Below, in pieces: positions 1 to 8,423 of a DNA stretch of 64,000 nucleotides. Under the pieces are notes generated by a model, which was given only the letters and a program-made list of their open reading frames with translations, was not told where the DNA came from and did not search any database. The translations under genes were made by a program, and so were the position numbers. Origin of the DNA: Turneriella sp. (GTDB lineage Bacteria; Spirochaetota; Leptospiria; Turneriellales; Turneriellaceae); assembly GCA_019186965.1 (NCBI GenBank), contig JABARV010000005.1:124001-188000 (forward strand). Direction: 5' to 3'. Every line of letters begins with the position of its first letter. Positions within the stretch are counted from its first letter, which is position 1.

Positions 1-1472
1 AAGAAATCGAACTTGAAGACGCGTACGAAAATATGGGTGCGCAGCTCGTAAAAGAAGTCTCAACAAAAACAAACGACGTCGCAGGCGACGGTACAACAAC
101 AGCAACCATTCTCGCACAAGCGATTGCACGCGAAGGGATCAAAAACGTGACAGCGGGTGCAAACCCCATGGACCTAAAACGCGGTATCGACAAAGCTGTC
201 GAAGCGGTTGTCGAGTATGTTAAAAAAAGCTCTAAAAAAGTAGAGAGCAAAGATATAGCAGCGGTTGCGACAATCTCTGCCAATAACGATGCGGAAATTG
301 GCAAGCTCATCGCCGACGCGATGGACAAAGTCGGCAAAGACGGAGTGATTACCGTTGAAGAAGCAAAATCAATCGAAACATCGCTCGATACTGTCGAGGG
401 TATGCAATTCGACCGTGGCTATGTATCTTCGTACATGGTAACAGACGCTGAAAACATGACAGCGACGCTTGAAAATGCGTATGTTTTAATTTACGACAAA
501 AAAATTAGCGCCGTTAAAGACGTAGCTCCCATCTTGAACCAAGTCGCTCAGGCAGGTAAACCCCTCCTCATCATCGCCGAAGATCTCGAAGGTGAAGCGT
601 TGGCGACGATTGTTTACAACACCATCCGCAAAGCGATCAACTGCGTTGCCGTTAAAGCACCTGGTTTTGGCGACCGCCGTAAAGCGATGCTCGAAGACAT
701 TGCGATTTTAACCGGCGGCCATGTTATTTCAGAAGAGCTTGGCCAAAAACTCGAAAGCGCAACTCTCGAAAACTTAGGTAAAGTCGAGAAAGTGATTGTC
801 GAAAAAGAAAACACCACCATCATCAAAGGTGGCGGTAAAGATTCCGACATCCAACACCGCATTAAACAAATCAAAAAACAAATCGAAGAAACTACGTCGG
901 ATTACGACCGTGAAAAACTGCAAGAACGCCTCGCAAAACTCGCGGGTGGCGTAGCAGTCATCCACGTCGGTGCGGCAACTGAAGTCGAAATGAAAGAGAA
1001 AAAGGCGCGCGTCGAAGACGCACTCTCTGCAACCCGCTCTGCGGTCGAAGAGGGTATTGTTGCAGGTGGCGGATTAACCCTTCTTAAAGCAATCCCCATT
1101 GTAGAAAAGCTCAAACTCGAAGGCGACCAAGAAACCGGTAAAGCGATTGTTGCCCGTGCGCTCGAAGAGCCACTACGCCAAATCGCCGCGAACTCCGGCA
1201 TGGAAGGTTCGCTCATCGTGCAGCAAGCTAAAGGCGAAAAAGAAAACGTCGGTTTCAACGCGGCAACCTTACAATGGGAAGACATGCTTAAAGCAGGCAT
1301 CATTGACCCAGCGAAAGTAACGCGTTCTGCGCTCCAAAACGCAGCATCGATTGCAGGCCTTGTGCTCACAACCGAGTGCCTCATCGCCGACAAGCCTGAG
1401 AAAAAAGACCCAATGGCAGGTGGCATGCCTCCTGGCGGTATGGGTGGAATGGGCGGCATGGGCGATTTCTAA
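1..1472 (+). CDS. groEL: Chaperonin GroEL (60 kDa), 5'-truncated by window edge
   Basis: ATP-dependent cytosolic folding chaperonin that works as a double heptamer with GroES. The reading frame is open from base 3, so the first 60 or so residues lie outside the window. Visible hallmarks are the ATP-binding [15 protein letters not shown] segment at the start, the apical-domain region ([21 protein letters not shown]), the EEGIVAGGG motif near residue 350, and the GGM-repeat tail ending GGMGGMGDF. Length and tail are typical for the family. groES and any CIRCE operator for this operon would lie upstream, out of view. The 3' flank is unusually rich in inverted repeats (see separate entries). Confidence 0.98.
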   Translation, partial: EIELEDAYENMGAQLVKEVSTKTNDVAGDGTTTATILAQAIAREGIKNVTAGANPMDLKRGIDKAVEAVVEYVKKSSKKVESKDIAAVATISANNDAEIGKLIADAMDKVGKDGVITVEEAKSIETSLDTVEGMQFDRGYVSSYMVTDAENMTATLENAYVLIYDKKISAVKDVAPILNQVAQAGKPLLIIAEDLEGEALATIVYNTIRKAINCVAVKAPGFGDRRKAMLEDIAILTGGHVISEELGQKLESATLENLGKVEKVIVEKENTTIIKGGGKDSDIQHRIKQIKKQIEETTSDYDREKLQERLAKLAGGVAVIHVGAATEVEMKEKKARVEDALSATRSAVEEGIVAGGGLTLLKAIPIVEKLKLEGDQETGKAIVARALEEPLRQIAANSGMEGSLIVQQAKGEKENVGFNAATLQWEDMLKAGIIDPAKVTRSALQNAASIAGLVLTTECLIADKPEKKDPMAGGMPPGGMGGMGGMGDF

Positions 1473-1478
1473 GGTCGC

Positions 1479-1507
1479 CACCGAAGACGGAGAGCGAAGA
1501 CGCTCGC
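1479..1507. repeat. Hairpin repeat copy A (shared with tRNA leader)
   Basis: Directly after the groEL stop lies CACCGAAGACGGAGA followed by a hairpin GAGCG-AAGA-CGCTC. The same sequence recurs on the minus strand at 57438-57468, where the stem is one base pair longer (GATGCG-AAGA-CGCATC). The paired change suggests that the hairpin itself is conserved. Function unknown. Confidence 0.7.
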
Positions 1508-1513
1508 GATACG

Positions 1514-1659
1514 AAAGGGGCTATCTAAAAAGTCCCCTGCCAAGCAAAAACGCCGGTGTTTGGTACCCAAACACCTCGCAAAACGGCCATAAATGGCCTG
1601 TTTTCGCTTGGCTGCCGCGCCTGTGCAGCGCGGTTCGGGACTTTTTAGACAGCCCCTTT
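1514..1659. repeat. Multi-branched inverted-repeat element downstream of groEL
   Basis: A 23-nt arm at 1514-1536 pairs with 1637-1659 (22 of 23 positions). Inside it a second stem pairs 1539-1551 with 1600-1612 (12 of 13), enclosing two perfect hairpins (1555-1562/1568-1575 and 1585-1590/1593-1598). A further hairpin pairs 1615-1620 with 1628-1633. A small hairpin (1662-1667/1669-1674) follows. The layout resembles a folded RNA or a palindromic mobile repeat. No coding frame fits it, and no known RNA family is recognised. Confidence 0.7.
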
Positions 1660-1707
1660 CACTCGGTCACCGAGGGCAAATCTTATCGAGGTGCCCGTGG
1701 CTATCTC

Positions 1708-1729
1708 AAAGGCAGCTTCGGCTGCCTTT
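1708..1729 (+). terminator. Probable groEL terminator hairpin (UUCG tetraloop)
   Basis: AAAGGCAGC and GCTGCCTTT form a 9-bp perfect stem closed by a TTCG tetraloop, ending in a short T-run. It lies between groEL and the next gene. The T-tract is short, so efficiency is uncertain. Together with the elements at 1479-1507 and 1514-1659 it fills most of the 319-base spacer. Confidence 0.55.
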
Positions 1730-1752
1730 ATTGCGTCCAAATCCGGCTTTAC

Positions 1753-1778
1753 GGGAGTAATCAATGCGAAATACTCCC
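1753..1778. promoter_or_regulatory. Inverted repeat before aldo/keto reductase start
   Basis: GGGAGTA (1753-1759) and TACTCCC (1772-1778) form a perfect 7-bp inverted repeat ending 13 bases before the ATG at 1792. It could be an operator or a leader hairpin near the ribosome-binding region, which otherwise has no recognisable Shine-Dalgarno sequence. Function is inferred from position only. Confidence 0.3.
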
Positions 1779-1791
1779 ACTAATTCTTCTC

Positions 1792-2832
1792 ATGCAGTAC
1801 CGTAAACTAGGGAAAACAGGTATCGACGTAAGTGCAATTTGCCTCGGCACTATGACGTGGGGTGTCCAAAACTCTGAAAAAGAAGCACATGAACAAATAG
1901 ACTACGCGTTAAGCCAGGGCGTCAATTTTATCGACACCGCAGAAATGTACCCCGTCCCCGCAACAGAGGAAAAATATGGGATTACCGAAAATTATATCGG
2001 ATCGTACTTAGAAAAATATAAAAACCGAAGCAAAATAATTTTAGCGACGAAGGTTGCAGGAAACGGAACACGGTGGATGCACGGCGGCAGCGACATCAAT
2101 CGGCAGAGTATTTTAAACTCACTCGACAGCTCTCTTAAAAGGCTTAAAACCGATTATATCGATCTCTACCAACTCCATTGGCCCAACCGAGGCAGCTACC
2201 ACTTTGGCCAGCTATGGAATTACAAAACTAAGCGTAACTCGAAAGAAGATGAAATTGAGAATTTTACCGAAGTCCTAATAACGCTACAATCCCTTATTCA
2301 GGCGGGTAAAATCCGTTACATCGGATTATCCAACGAAACGGCGTGGGGGACGATGCAGTATATCCAGCTTTCCGAATCAAAAAATTTGCCGCGCGTTGCG
2401 TCGGTACAAAACGAGTACAGCCTACTCTACCGCCTGCACGAAGGCGATATGCACGAAATTTCTGTGCGTGAACAAATTGGACTTCTTGCATGGTCTCCTT
2501 TGGCTGCAGGAATGCTTTCTGGGAAATATAGAAACGGTGCAAGGCCACAAGGGAGCCGTTGGGCATTACAAAAAAAATTTAACCAGCGCGACACTCCAGA
2601 AGCACACAACGCCGTTGATGCCTACCTAAAGCTTGCAAAAACACACAGCCTCGATGTTACACAAATGGCGCTCGCGTTTGTACTCTCGCGTCCCTTTACT
2701 ACAGCGGCGATTATAGGCGCAACAACGATGGAACAACTTAAAACCAATATCGCTGCGCACAGCCTTGTACTTTCTGATAGCGTTTTAAATGCGATTCAAA
2801 AAATTTGGCAAAAGTATCCAGTACCGTTTTAG
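1792..2832 (+). CDS. tas: Aldo/keto reductase, Tas/YajO-like
   Basis: NADPH-dependent oxidoreductase of the aldo/keto reductase superfamily (TIM barrel, cytosolic). The start MQYRKLGKTG, the GTMTWGVQNSE segment, DTAEMYPVP (the AKR Asp/Tyr region), KRLKTDYIDLYQLHWP and the C-terminal GATTMEQLKTNI closely follow E. coli Tas, and the 346-residue length matches. The frame is open upstream into groEL, but the family N-terminus fixes the start at the ATG at 1792. No Shine-Dalgarno sequence is evident. The substrate is unknown; Tas was named for a tyrosine-auxotrophy suppression phenotype. It stands alone, with the minus-strand STAS gene convergent to it. Confidence 0.9.
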   Translation: MQYRKLGKTGIDVSAICLGTMTWGVQNSEKEAHEQIDYALSQGVNFIDTAEMYPVPATEEKYGITENYIGSYLEKYKNRSKIILATKVAGNGTRWMHGGSDINRQSILNSLDSSLKRLKTDYIDLYQLHWPNRGSYHFGQLWNYKTKRNSKEDEIENFTEVLITLQSLIQAGKIRYIGLSNETAWGTMQYIQLSESKNLPRVASVQNEYSLLYRLHEGDMHEISVREQIGLLAWSPLAAGMLSGKYRNGARPQGSRWALQKKFNQRDTPEAHNAVDAYLKLAKTHSLDVTQMALAFVLSRPFTTAAIIGATTMEQLKTNIAAHSLVLSDSVLNAIQKIWQKYPVPF

Positions 2833-2863
2833 AAAATTCTCGACACGTGTTGGTTTTTCACCG

Positions 2864-3223
2864 TTAAGTTTTTAGAGCCTCTTTTGCTGCCTCAAAACTT
2901 TCGACAATCCTAAAAAAAGACTTCAACTTTGTAATCTCAAAAACACGCATTACCTCTGCATTAGGTTCAGTAAAAACTACGCGTGCATCGCTATGTTTAC
3001 GTGCGGCCAAAACAAAGTTCACAAGCGCTCCAATTCCTGATGAATCAATTGCGTCTATACCTCCAATATCAAAAATAACACGCACCCGTTCCTTCTTTAA
3101 AAGAGGCTCTAACTCTGCACGCACCTCGCGGGCAGTAAAAAGGTTGAGAGTCCCCCCTAAAAAGACGCTGGTGTACGCACCACCCTCGTGCTCGTCGATA
3201 CCAACGCGGCAACGGTTCATCAA
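2864..3223 (-). CDS. STAS-domain anti-sigma factor antagonist
   Basis: A 119-residue single STAS domain of the SpoIIAA/RsbV type. The motif IDAIDSSGIGALVNF carries the conserved phosphorylatable serine, after a VRVIFDIGGI strand. Such proteins bind and sequester a serine-kinase anti-sigma factor when dephosphorylated. No anti-sigma kinase, PP2C phosphatase or sigma factor is encoded nearby, so the partner is elsewhere. Two adjacent ATG codons (3223 and 3220) are both possible starts. It is a lone minus-strand gene, convergent with the aldo/keto reductase. Confidence 0.85.
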   Translation of the reverse strand: MMNRCRVGIDEHEGGAYTSVFLGGTLNLFTAREVRAELEPLLKKERVRVIFDIGGIDAIDSSGIGALVNFVLAARKHSDARVVFTEPNAEVMRVFEITKLKSFFRIVESFEAAKEALKT

Positions 3224-3319
3224 AATAAAATCCGCTTTAAAGAGAACCCCTTATGCAGCCGCTTGGATTGCCGTTGTGCCATAAGAAATTTCCTCCAAAA
3301 TTAAAAATACTCCTTAAAA

Positions 3320-4387
3320 TCACAATTTATAAATAACGCCTGCTCGCACCAAAGGCGCCAGCGTCAAGAAACCCGATTCCATATAGACAGGCAATTCGAG
3401 TGCAAACGATGCATCAAGCATTGTATTGATGCGATAAATAGCACTTACACCTACACGCGCACAAGGAAAATTATTAAAGAGACTTGCGTCAATACCGCTA
3501 CCTGTGACCTTTGTTGATTGCAATACATAACCTGCCGCAATAAAGGGCTCTAAAATAAATTTTGTTCCTAAAAGAAATTCGTACCCCAGCCCTAAAGAAA
3601 GAATATAGTTTGTTGTTGTGGTTGTAGTGCCTAAGCTTTGTAAAACCGTATCGTTACCGTCTTTGAGGACATGGCTCATAAAAATAAAATCTGCAAACCC
3701 CTTTAAGGATGCCATTATGCGTGGCAAACGCGCTTCTAAAGAAACATTTAACAAAGGCAACTGTGGAGTAAAATATTTTGCGTACCCATTCACATAATAA
3801 GAACCACCTGCACCGATACCAACGCTAAAATCGTTAAAAAATGGCGTTGCCGACGATGCCCCCATCCGTGCTGCGTCTTCTTTACTGGGAATTATTTTAC
3901 GCGCTTCAACTTCCATCTTGTCGGCAACTTGGCCAATCGCAGTAAAAAGTTCGCTATCGGCGGGCAGATCGAAATCTAAATTCGTAATAACTTTTTTAGA
4001 TTTCACCTCCAACAAGAAAACATTTACGTGAATTTTGCTTTTCCCTTGTGCTTTACCTTTTGCGATAATGGGTTTATACCCTCCGGCGATAACAATATCT
4101 TGTTTAGAAAAAATTCCTAAATTCATCGCCGCTGTTTGCGTGTACAAATCTTTTCGTAAAACAAAATGTTCGCCTGCAACAAGCGCCCATTTTTCTTCGG
4201 GTAATTCGTCAAAAGCAAGTTTTTCTCTAAGGCGTGTCCCAAGGCTGTCGCTAATCGATGCCTCAAGGTATGCGAAGTTCGCGTCGTTTTCGATATTGAT
4301 GATTGGCAACAAAACAACTTTTTGCAAAGACCAAAGAGGGAAGGAAAAAAATAAAGCTATTACACTTATAATGCGTAGGCATTGCAT
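3320..4387 (-). CDS. Exported protein with C-terminal outer-membrane-barrel character
   Basis: The 355-residue product has a signal peptide (MQCLRIISVIALFFSFPLWS). Residues 22-150 look like the mixed alpha/beta N-terminal fold of CsgG/TolB-N-like periplasmic proteins (VVLLPIINIENDANFAYLEASISDSL). From about residue 185 the sequence alternates hydrophobic and polar residues with many aromatics and glycines (GIGAGGSYYVNGYAKYF, YILSLGLGYEFLLG), as in an outer-membrane beta-barrel. The function is not recognised. The gene lies downstream of the 4664-6850 lipoprotein on the same strand, separated from it by the nested inverted-repeat element, which may limit read-through. Confidence 0.7.
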   Translation of the reverse strand: MQCLRIISVIALFFSFPLWSLQKVVLLPIINIENDANFAYLEASISDSLGTRLREKLAFDELPEEKWALVAGEHFVLRKDLYTQTAAMNLGIFSKQDIVIAGGYKPIIAKGKAQGKSKIHVNVFLLEVKSKKVITNLDFDLPADSELFTAIGQVADKMEVEARKIIPSKEDAARMGASSATPFFNDFSVGIGAGGSYYVNGYAKYFTPQLPLLNVSLEARLPRIMASLKGFADFIFMSHVLKDGNDTVLQSLGTTTTTTNYILSLGLGYEFLLGTKFILEPFIAAGYVLQSTKVTGSGIDASLFNNFPCARVGVSAIYRINTMLDASFALELPVYMESGFLTLAPLVRAGVIYKL

Positions 4388-4451
4388 AGTTAGTCCTATT
4401 AGAGATATTTCAGGATGTCAAGCACATCGGTTTTTGAATGTGCGCTCTTAC

Positions 4452-4663
4452 GAGCCTGTGCGACAACTCGCTGTAGCAATTTTTTTGCAAATTTTTGTAC
4501 GCTATTTTGCACAAATTCCTCCGCGAATTGCGCCAATTCGCTCTGCAAGGGGCGAGGACGCCCAAATTTGTGCAAAATTTCGCATTTTTAAGCGAACCGC
4601 GTACAAAAATTTGCAAAAAAATTGCCTCTTTAACTAACGCTGCGCGAGTTGGCGCACAGGCTC
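4452..4663. repeat. Large nested inverted-repeat element, MITE/REP-like, with TTAC flanks
   Basis: Outer arms GAGCCTGTGCGACAACTCGC (4452-4471) and its near-complement at 4644-4663 match at 19 of 20 positions. Within them, a perfect 27-bp inverted repeat pairs 4476-4502 with 4599-4625, a 14-bp pair joins 4504-4517 to 4565-4578, and a central hairpin lies at 4523-4541. TTAC flanks both ends (4448-4451, 4664-4667), a candidate target-site duplication. The right end abuts the stop codon of the 4664-6850 gene. The outer arm is shared with elements near 10.95, 37.97 and 44.74 kb. Confidence 0.8.
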
Positions 4664-6850
4664 TTACTCAGGTACGTATTTTTCTGTAATTGGCAAGTAG
4701 TAACATTGGACATCCGATACTTTAAGGTTTGTACGCAGTTTTACTGTTTGGTAAATTTGGTTACCATCGATTGTTACCATCGTACCATCACTTTTTTTAG
4801 AAACAAAAAGGTTGTGGTGGACTAAAGAGCCCTTCATCACGAGAATATCTCCTGGAGTAAACTTGCCGTCGTTTGCTTTGCAGCTCGAAGCAATTCCCTT
4901 AGGGCCAATACCCGTTTGCCAGTTTGCCGCATCGACGTTCGCTTTACGCACCATTGCAACGGCAAAAATTCCACACCATGAATTGATTTTTTTTCCTGGA
5001 AGTTTAATTCCATCCACCGCTGTTTGTCCCCAACTAAAAATATTTGTGTGGTAAGAAGTATCGTAAATATCTTTGAGGAGTTCCCAACCCAGTTTAAAAC
5101 CACCCGTTCCGCCCAAATCGCTAATACGCCCAACGTATGTTCTTGCAGTATCGAGGATGAGCTGGCGCGTAGGGTGTAATTTTTGCCCTAAAGCTTTTAT
5201 ATCAGGCGGGGTATCGTCGAAGGTAACAGTAACAGCTCCATCTGCTCCTCCCGAAGTGCCTCCACCTGTAAGCGGAGTTCCTGGAGTAGGAAGCGTTACT
5301 GCCGCAAAGTTGACGGTAAGTGTATACGCACCTTTACGTTCACCATACGTGTTTACATAGGTATCCGCAACTAAATAGTATGTTCCCGCAACAAGTTCGC
5401 GGGTAAGAGAAATATCATCCCGTGCAAGAACGTTTGCTGCATTTAACGGAGTTGTTACCGAATTGAGTAAGTGGATGTCTATATCGACACCAGACGCCAT
5501 TCCCGAAAGGGTGGCTGTCACCTTTTTAGTTTCAGTAAGCGTAAAGGTGTAAATAAATTCGGCGCCGCTTTCATTTTGTGCATACCCTGGGTATGTATTA
5601 AAAATACGGCTTGGTGCGTTTACTGTATTGCGGTTATCGGTAAACACACCTCCTACAGGAATTACAATGGGATTTGCCGCAATCCCCTCTACGGGTGCTT
5701 GCGCTTCAAGGTTGATTGTAAGGCCATAGGGTCCACTTTTAATTGAGCCTCCCGAAGGTTTATACGCATCGACTGTTACAAAATATGTTCCTGGATTAAT
5801 TGTTTGGGTCGCAATCGAAGTGTTTCCACGAAAAGTTGCCGACGAATTATAAAGCGTCGCTTTTTTATTTGTATCGGTTTCAAGCGAAGTTAAAAGCTGT
5901 ACATCGTTGTCGACGCTCGCATTGTCACCGGTAAGCGTTGCGCTAAAAGTTGCGCTCGTTGCAATAGTAAACGTGTAAATAACCTCACCACCCGTATGGT
6001 TTCCCGTAGTAACATACGGCGCATAGCCATCAATAATGTTTGAAGGAGCTCCCACAGTTGTTGAATTATTCGTGTATACAAGCGGAGTTCCTGGTACAAG
6101 GGTTGTTGTATCGATTGCAATGGGGTTAAGTTTTGACCCCAAAGGTTCTGGATTTAAGAGGGTAAACGAAAATCCCACGCCGCTATTGTCATCGGTCTTT
6201 TCGTCGCCTTCACCGTCTACAAGGCGCAACCTGTAATAAAATGTCCCTGTTTGTGTTGGAGAAAAAACAAGGGTATGATTTTTTTGAAAGCCACTTTCAC
6301 TTTCTGTTAAAAGGGTATACGTACCTGCCGAAAGCCCCACGTCTACCGCTGCTTGCGCGGAAACGTTGGTGTCAAAAGTTAGGGTTACTTGGTAACCTGT
6401 TATCGAAGTTTGGATATTGGTGACGCTAATTGTACTCGCGGAGCTAATTATAAAGGAAGAAGCAAAATCTCCCCCTATTGCCGATGTGAGCTTACCGTCG
6501 GTAGAAACCGCAGATAGTTTAAAAAAGTAACGGCCATTTTCTAAATCGGTGAGAGTAATCGAATGTGTTTTTCCCGTTGCTGATAGGGTTCTTTTATTTT
6601 CTGAAAAATTTATTTTTCCAAATTCAATCCACACGCGTGCGTCGACACCTGTCGTAAATTCGACAGTGGCATTTTTTCCAGAAATTGTTACGCTACTTAA
6701 AGAAAGGGGAAAATCTGATGGAAATGCATCTGTTGCAATGGTTGTTTCTCCACCTTCTTGGGAGGTACTTGGTGTAGAAGCGCGGTTTACACACGCTAAA
6801 AGCAGTGCAGACAAAAACACACTAAAGAAAAAAGCATACAACCGCCCCAT
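4664..6850 (-). CDS. Surface lipoprotein with PPC repeats and C-terminal CHAP-like domain
   Basis: A large exported lipoprotein: the lipobox LLLAC follows a hydrophobic signal, so M at 6850 (MGRLYAFFFSVF) is preferred over longer in-frame starts at 6886 and 6928; none has a clear Shine-Dalgarno sequence. Next come fibronectin-like beta segments (about residues 40-240), two repeats of the bacterial pre-peptidase C-terminal (PPC) type marked by PxxIFNTYPGY / GTYYLVADTY motifs (about 260-540), and a C-terminal CHAP-like region with NSWCGIFAVAM and a later HHNLFVSKK supplying Cys and His. This suggests a surface-attached amidase or peptidase. The stop codon lies exactly at the repeat element's boundary. 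Confidence 0.75.
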   Translation of the reverse strand: MGRLYAFFFSVFLSALLLACVNRASTPSTSQEGGETTIATDAFPSDFPLSLSSVTISGKNATVEFTTGVDARVWIEFGKINFSENKRTLSATGKTHSITLTDLENGRYFFKLSAVSTDGKLTSAIGGDFASSFIISSASTISVTNIQTSITGYQVTLTFDTNVSAQAAVDVGLSAGTYTLLTESESGFQKNHTLVFSPTQTGTFYYRLRLVDGEGDEKTDDNSGVGFSFTLLNPEPLGSKLNPIAIDTTTLVPGTPLVYTNNSTTVGAPSNIIDGYAPYVTTGNHTGGEVIYTFTIATSATFSATLTGDNASVDNDVQLLTSLETDTNKKATLYNSSATFRGNTSIATQTINPGTYFVTVDAYKPSGGSIKSGPYGLTINLEAQAPVEGIAANPIVIPVGGVFTDNRNTVNAPSRIFNTYPGYAQNESGAEFIYTFTLTETKKVTATLSGMASGVDIDIHLLNSVTTPLNAANVLARDDISLTRELVAGTYYLVADTYVNTYGERKGAYTLTVNFAAVTLPTPGTPLTGGGTSGGADGAVTVTFDDTPPDIKALGQKLHPTRQLILDTARTYVGRISDLGGTGGFKLGWELLKDIYDTSYHTNIFSWGQTAVDGIKLPGKKINSWCGIFAVAMVRKANVDAANWQTGIGPKGIASSCKANDGKFTPGDILVMKGSLVHHNLFVSKKSDGTMVTIDGNQIYQTVKLRTNLKVSDVQCYYLPITEKYVPE

Positions 6851-7040
6851 ATAGTTGTATGTGCCATCACATGACAAGAGTGTCATTTTTTTAACAAAAA
6901 TCTTTGATTCCAAAGAGCCCTGCGCCAAATCCCCTTGACACCGCGTCTACTTTTCGTGCGATGCACTATATGGAACTGGATATTTTCCGCACCGCTTATT
7001 TACCTCTTGGGTTGCGAGAACTAAACCAGAGGAAATGACA

Positions 7041-7655
7041 ATGAAAATTATCAAACGCTATGCAAACCGTCGCCTTTACGACCCTGAAACTTCGCGCACC
7101 ATTACCCTGGATGAAGTCGCCCAGTATATACGTGAAGGTACCGATATCAAGGTAATCGACAATACAAACGGTGAAGACATTACACGCAAAGTTTTGGGAC
7201 AAACTTTTTTAAAACTCAACGATACCGACCACATCGGCAATCCCATTTTGCAAAACCAAATGCTCAAGCTCCTTATCCGTGAAAGTAAAGGCGGAGTTAT
7301 CGAGTTACTGAAAAAACTTGTTTTAGCAGGTGTCGGCATGACGCAGAGTACATCCGACGAAAGGCGCACTCTTGTCGAAATGCTTGTAAACCCCTCCGAA
7401 GCGCACGAACAAGAGCAACGTGCATTTTTAAAATCGCTTGCCGATAAAGGCCAGCAAGAGGCCGACCGTATTCTACAAAGTATTTCGGGCGTTGTCTCTA
7501 ATATCTCACAGTCCATACAAGAAAACATGCACTCAGTTTTAGATCCCAACGAACGTGCGCGTAAACTCGATAGCCTTTTAGGGCAAATTGAAAATATCCA
7601 AAAATCAATCCGCAAGTTTAGTAAATCCGAGAAACAAGACGCTAACATTAGCTAA
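7041..7655 (+). CDS. PhaR-type polyhydroxyalkanoate accumulation regulator
   Basis: The N-terminal 60 residues (MKIIKRYANRRLYDPETSR, TLDEVAQYIREG, FKVIDNTNGEDIT-like) are the PHB/PHA accumulation regulator DNA-binding domain, which in PhaR represses granule genes and binds PHB. Residues 70-204 form a long helical region, likely a coiled coil (QEADRILQSISGVVSNISQSIQ). AGAGGA at 7027-7032 lies 8 bases before the ATG at 7041, preferred over the in-frame ATG at 7035. The stop overlaps the next start (TAATG). No PHA synthase or phasin lies nearby, so the target is uncertain. Confidence 0.8.
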   Translation: MKIIKRYANRRLYDPETSRTITLDEVAQYIREGTDIKVIDNTNGEDITRKVLGQTFLKLNDTDHIGNPILQNQMLKLLIRESKGGVIELLKKLVLAGVGMTQSTSDERRTLVEMLVNPSEAHEQEQRAFLKSLADKGQQEADRILQSISGVVSNISQSIQENMHSVLDPNERARKLDSLLGQIENIQKSIRKFSKSEKQDANIS

Positions 7656-8383
7656 TGCTTGTAGTTACTCCCCCGCCTAAACGCAACTTCTTTAAGCAAG
7701 CGGGGGTCTATCTACTCATTTTAGGAGCTATAGCTGCATCTATTTTCTTTCTTGTTTATCGTTTTAGCGACCCTATTGAAGTTAAGGCGGAAAAACTTTT
7801 TATAAAGCGACAGTTAGACGATTTACATAAATTTACAAAAAACAAACTGGAAGGTGGAGCCTCTTCTCCCGTTCTGTTTTCTTACTATGTGGTTGCCGAG
7901 TTTAGCCTTAACAAAGAAGCCAACCTAAATAGCCTTTTGAGTAATCTGGAAGCGATAGATGCACGTCCCGTTTTTCGCCGCGAAACACTTTTACGCCTTT
8001 TGCAAATTCCCTCCAATAATGATCGGCACGGCGCTATATTGTCGGCAATGCTACACATCGATAAAGATACCAGTATGCAGCAACATACCAAGCTGCTTTT
8101 TGAGGGAAATTCTTCTCTAGAAAGCGATAGCAAAAATTTCGAACTCTTAGAAAAATTGTTTGCGCCAAATTTACGCACTGTAAAAGCCAGAAACCTCCAG
8201 TTTCGCGACGCCCCCTCAACCGACTCCTCCGTGCTTCGGCGTCTAACGACTGGCGAAAAGCTTCTTATCCGTAAAAGCGGCGAAAAGACAACGGTCTCTG
8301 GAAAAAGCGGGAAATGGGTATTTGTGCTTGATACAAATATGCACTCGGGCTGGGTATTTGACGCATACCTATCGCAGCCTTGA
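7655..8383 (+). CDS. Membrane-anchored protein with C-terminal bacterial SH3 domain
   Basis: A 242-residue protein with a basic N-terminus and one membrane segment (about residues 14-33, GVYLLILGAIAASIFFLVY), a helical middle (35-165), and a C-terminal bacterial SH3-like domain (about 170-242: VKARNLQFRDAPSTDSSVLR, TTGEKLLIRKSGEK, GKWVFV, HSGWVFDAYL). Such domains often bind peptidoglycan or surface ligands; topology suggests that the SH3 domain is periplasmic. Its start overlaps the stop of the PhaR-like gene by one base, so the two are probably translated together. The function is not recognised. Confidence 0.7.
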   Translation: MLVVTPPPKRNFFKQAGVYLLILGAIAASIFFLVYRFSDPIEVKAEKLFIKRQLDDLHKFTKNKLEGGASSPVLFSYYVVAEFSLNKEANLNSLLSNLEAIDARPVFRRETLLRLLQIPSNNDRHGAILSAMLHIDKDTSMQQHTKLLFEGNSSLESDSKNFELLEKLFAPNLRTVKARNLQFRDAPSTDSSVLRRLTTGEKLLIRKSGEKTTVSGKSGKWVFVLDTNMHSGWVFDAYLSQP

Positions 8384-8423
8384 AGAGCTTGTCCGCCTGT
8401 TTCCAGAATAGTATAAGGCTTTA

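Noticed and set aside
902-1459. Long minus-strand open frame inside groEL
   Set aside because: It is antisense to a highly conserved gene, has low-complexity Ser/Pro content, and no family features; a codon-bias mirror of groEL.
1351-1791. Open frame extending the aldo/keto reductase back into groEL
   Set aside because: It overlaps groEL in another frame and runs through the hairpin elements; the protein family begins at MQYRKLG (1792).
4035-4637. Plus-strand open frame of 200 codons
   Set aside because: Antisense to the start of the 3320-4387 gene and running into the inverted-repeat element; no start signal or family match.
6935-6969. Promoter for the PhaR-like gene based on TTGACA at 6935
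   Set aside because: No -10 hexamer occurs at 16-18 bases; the nearest candidates are at 23 or more.
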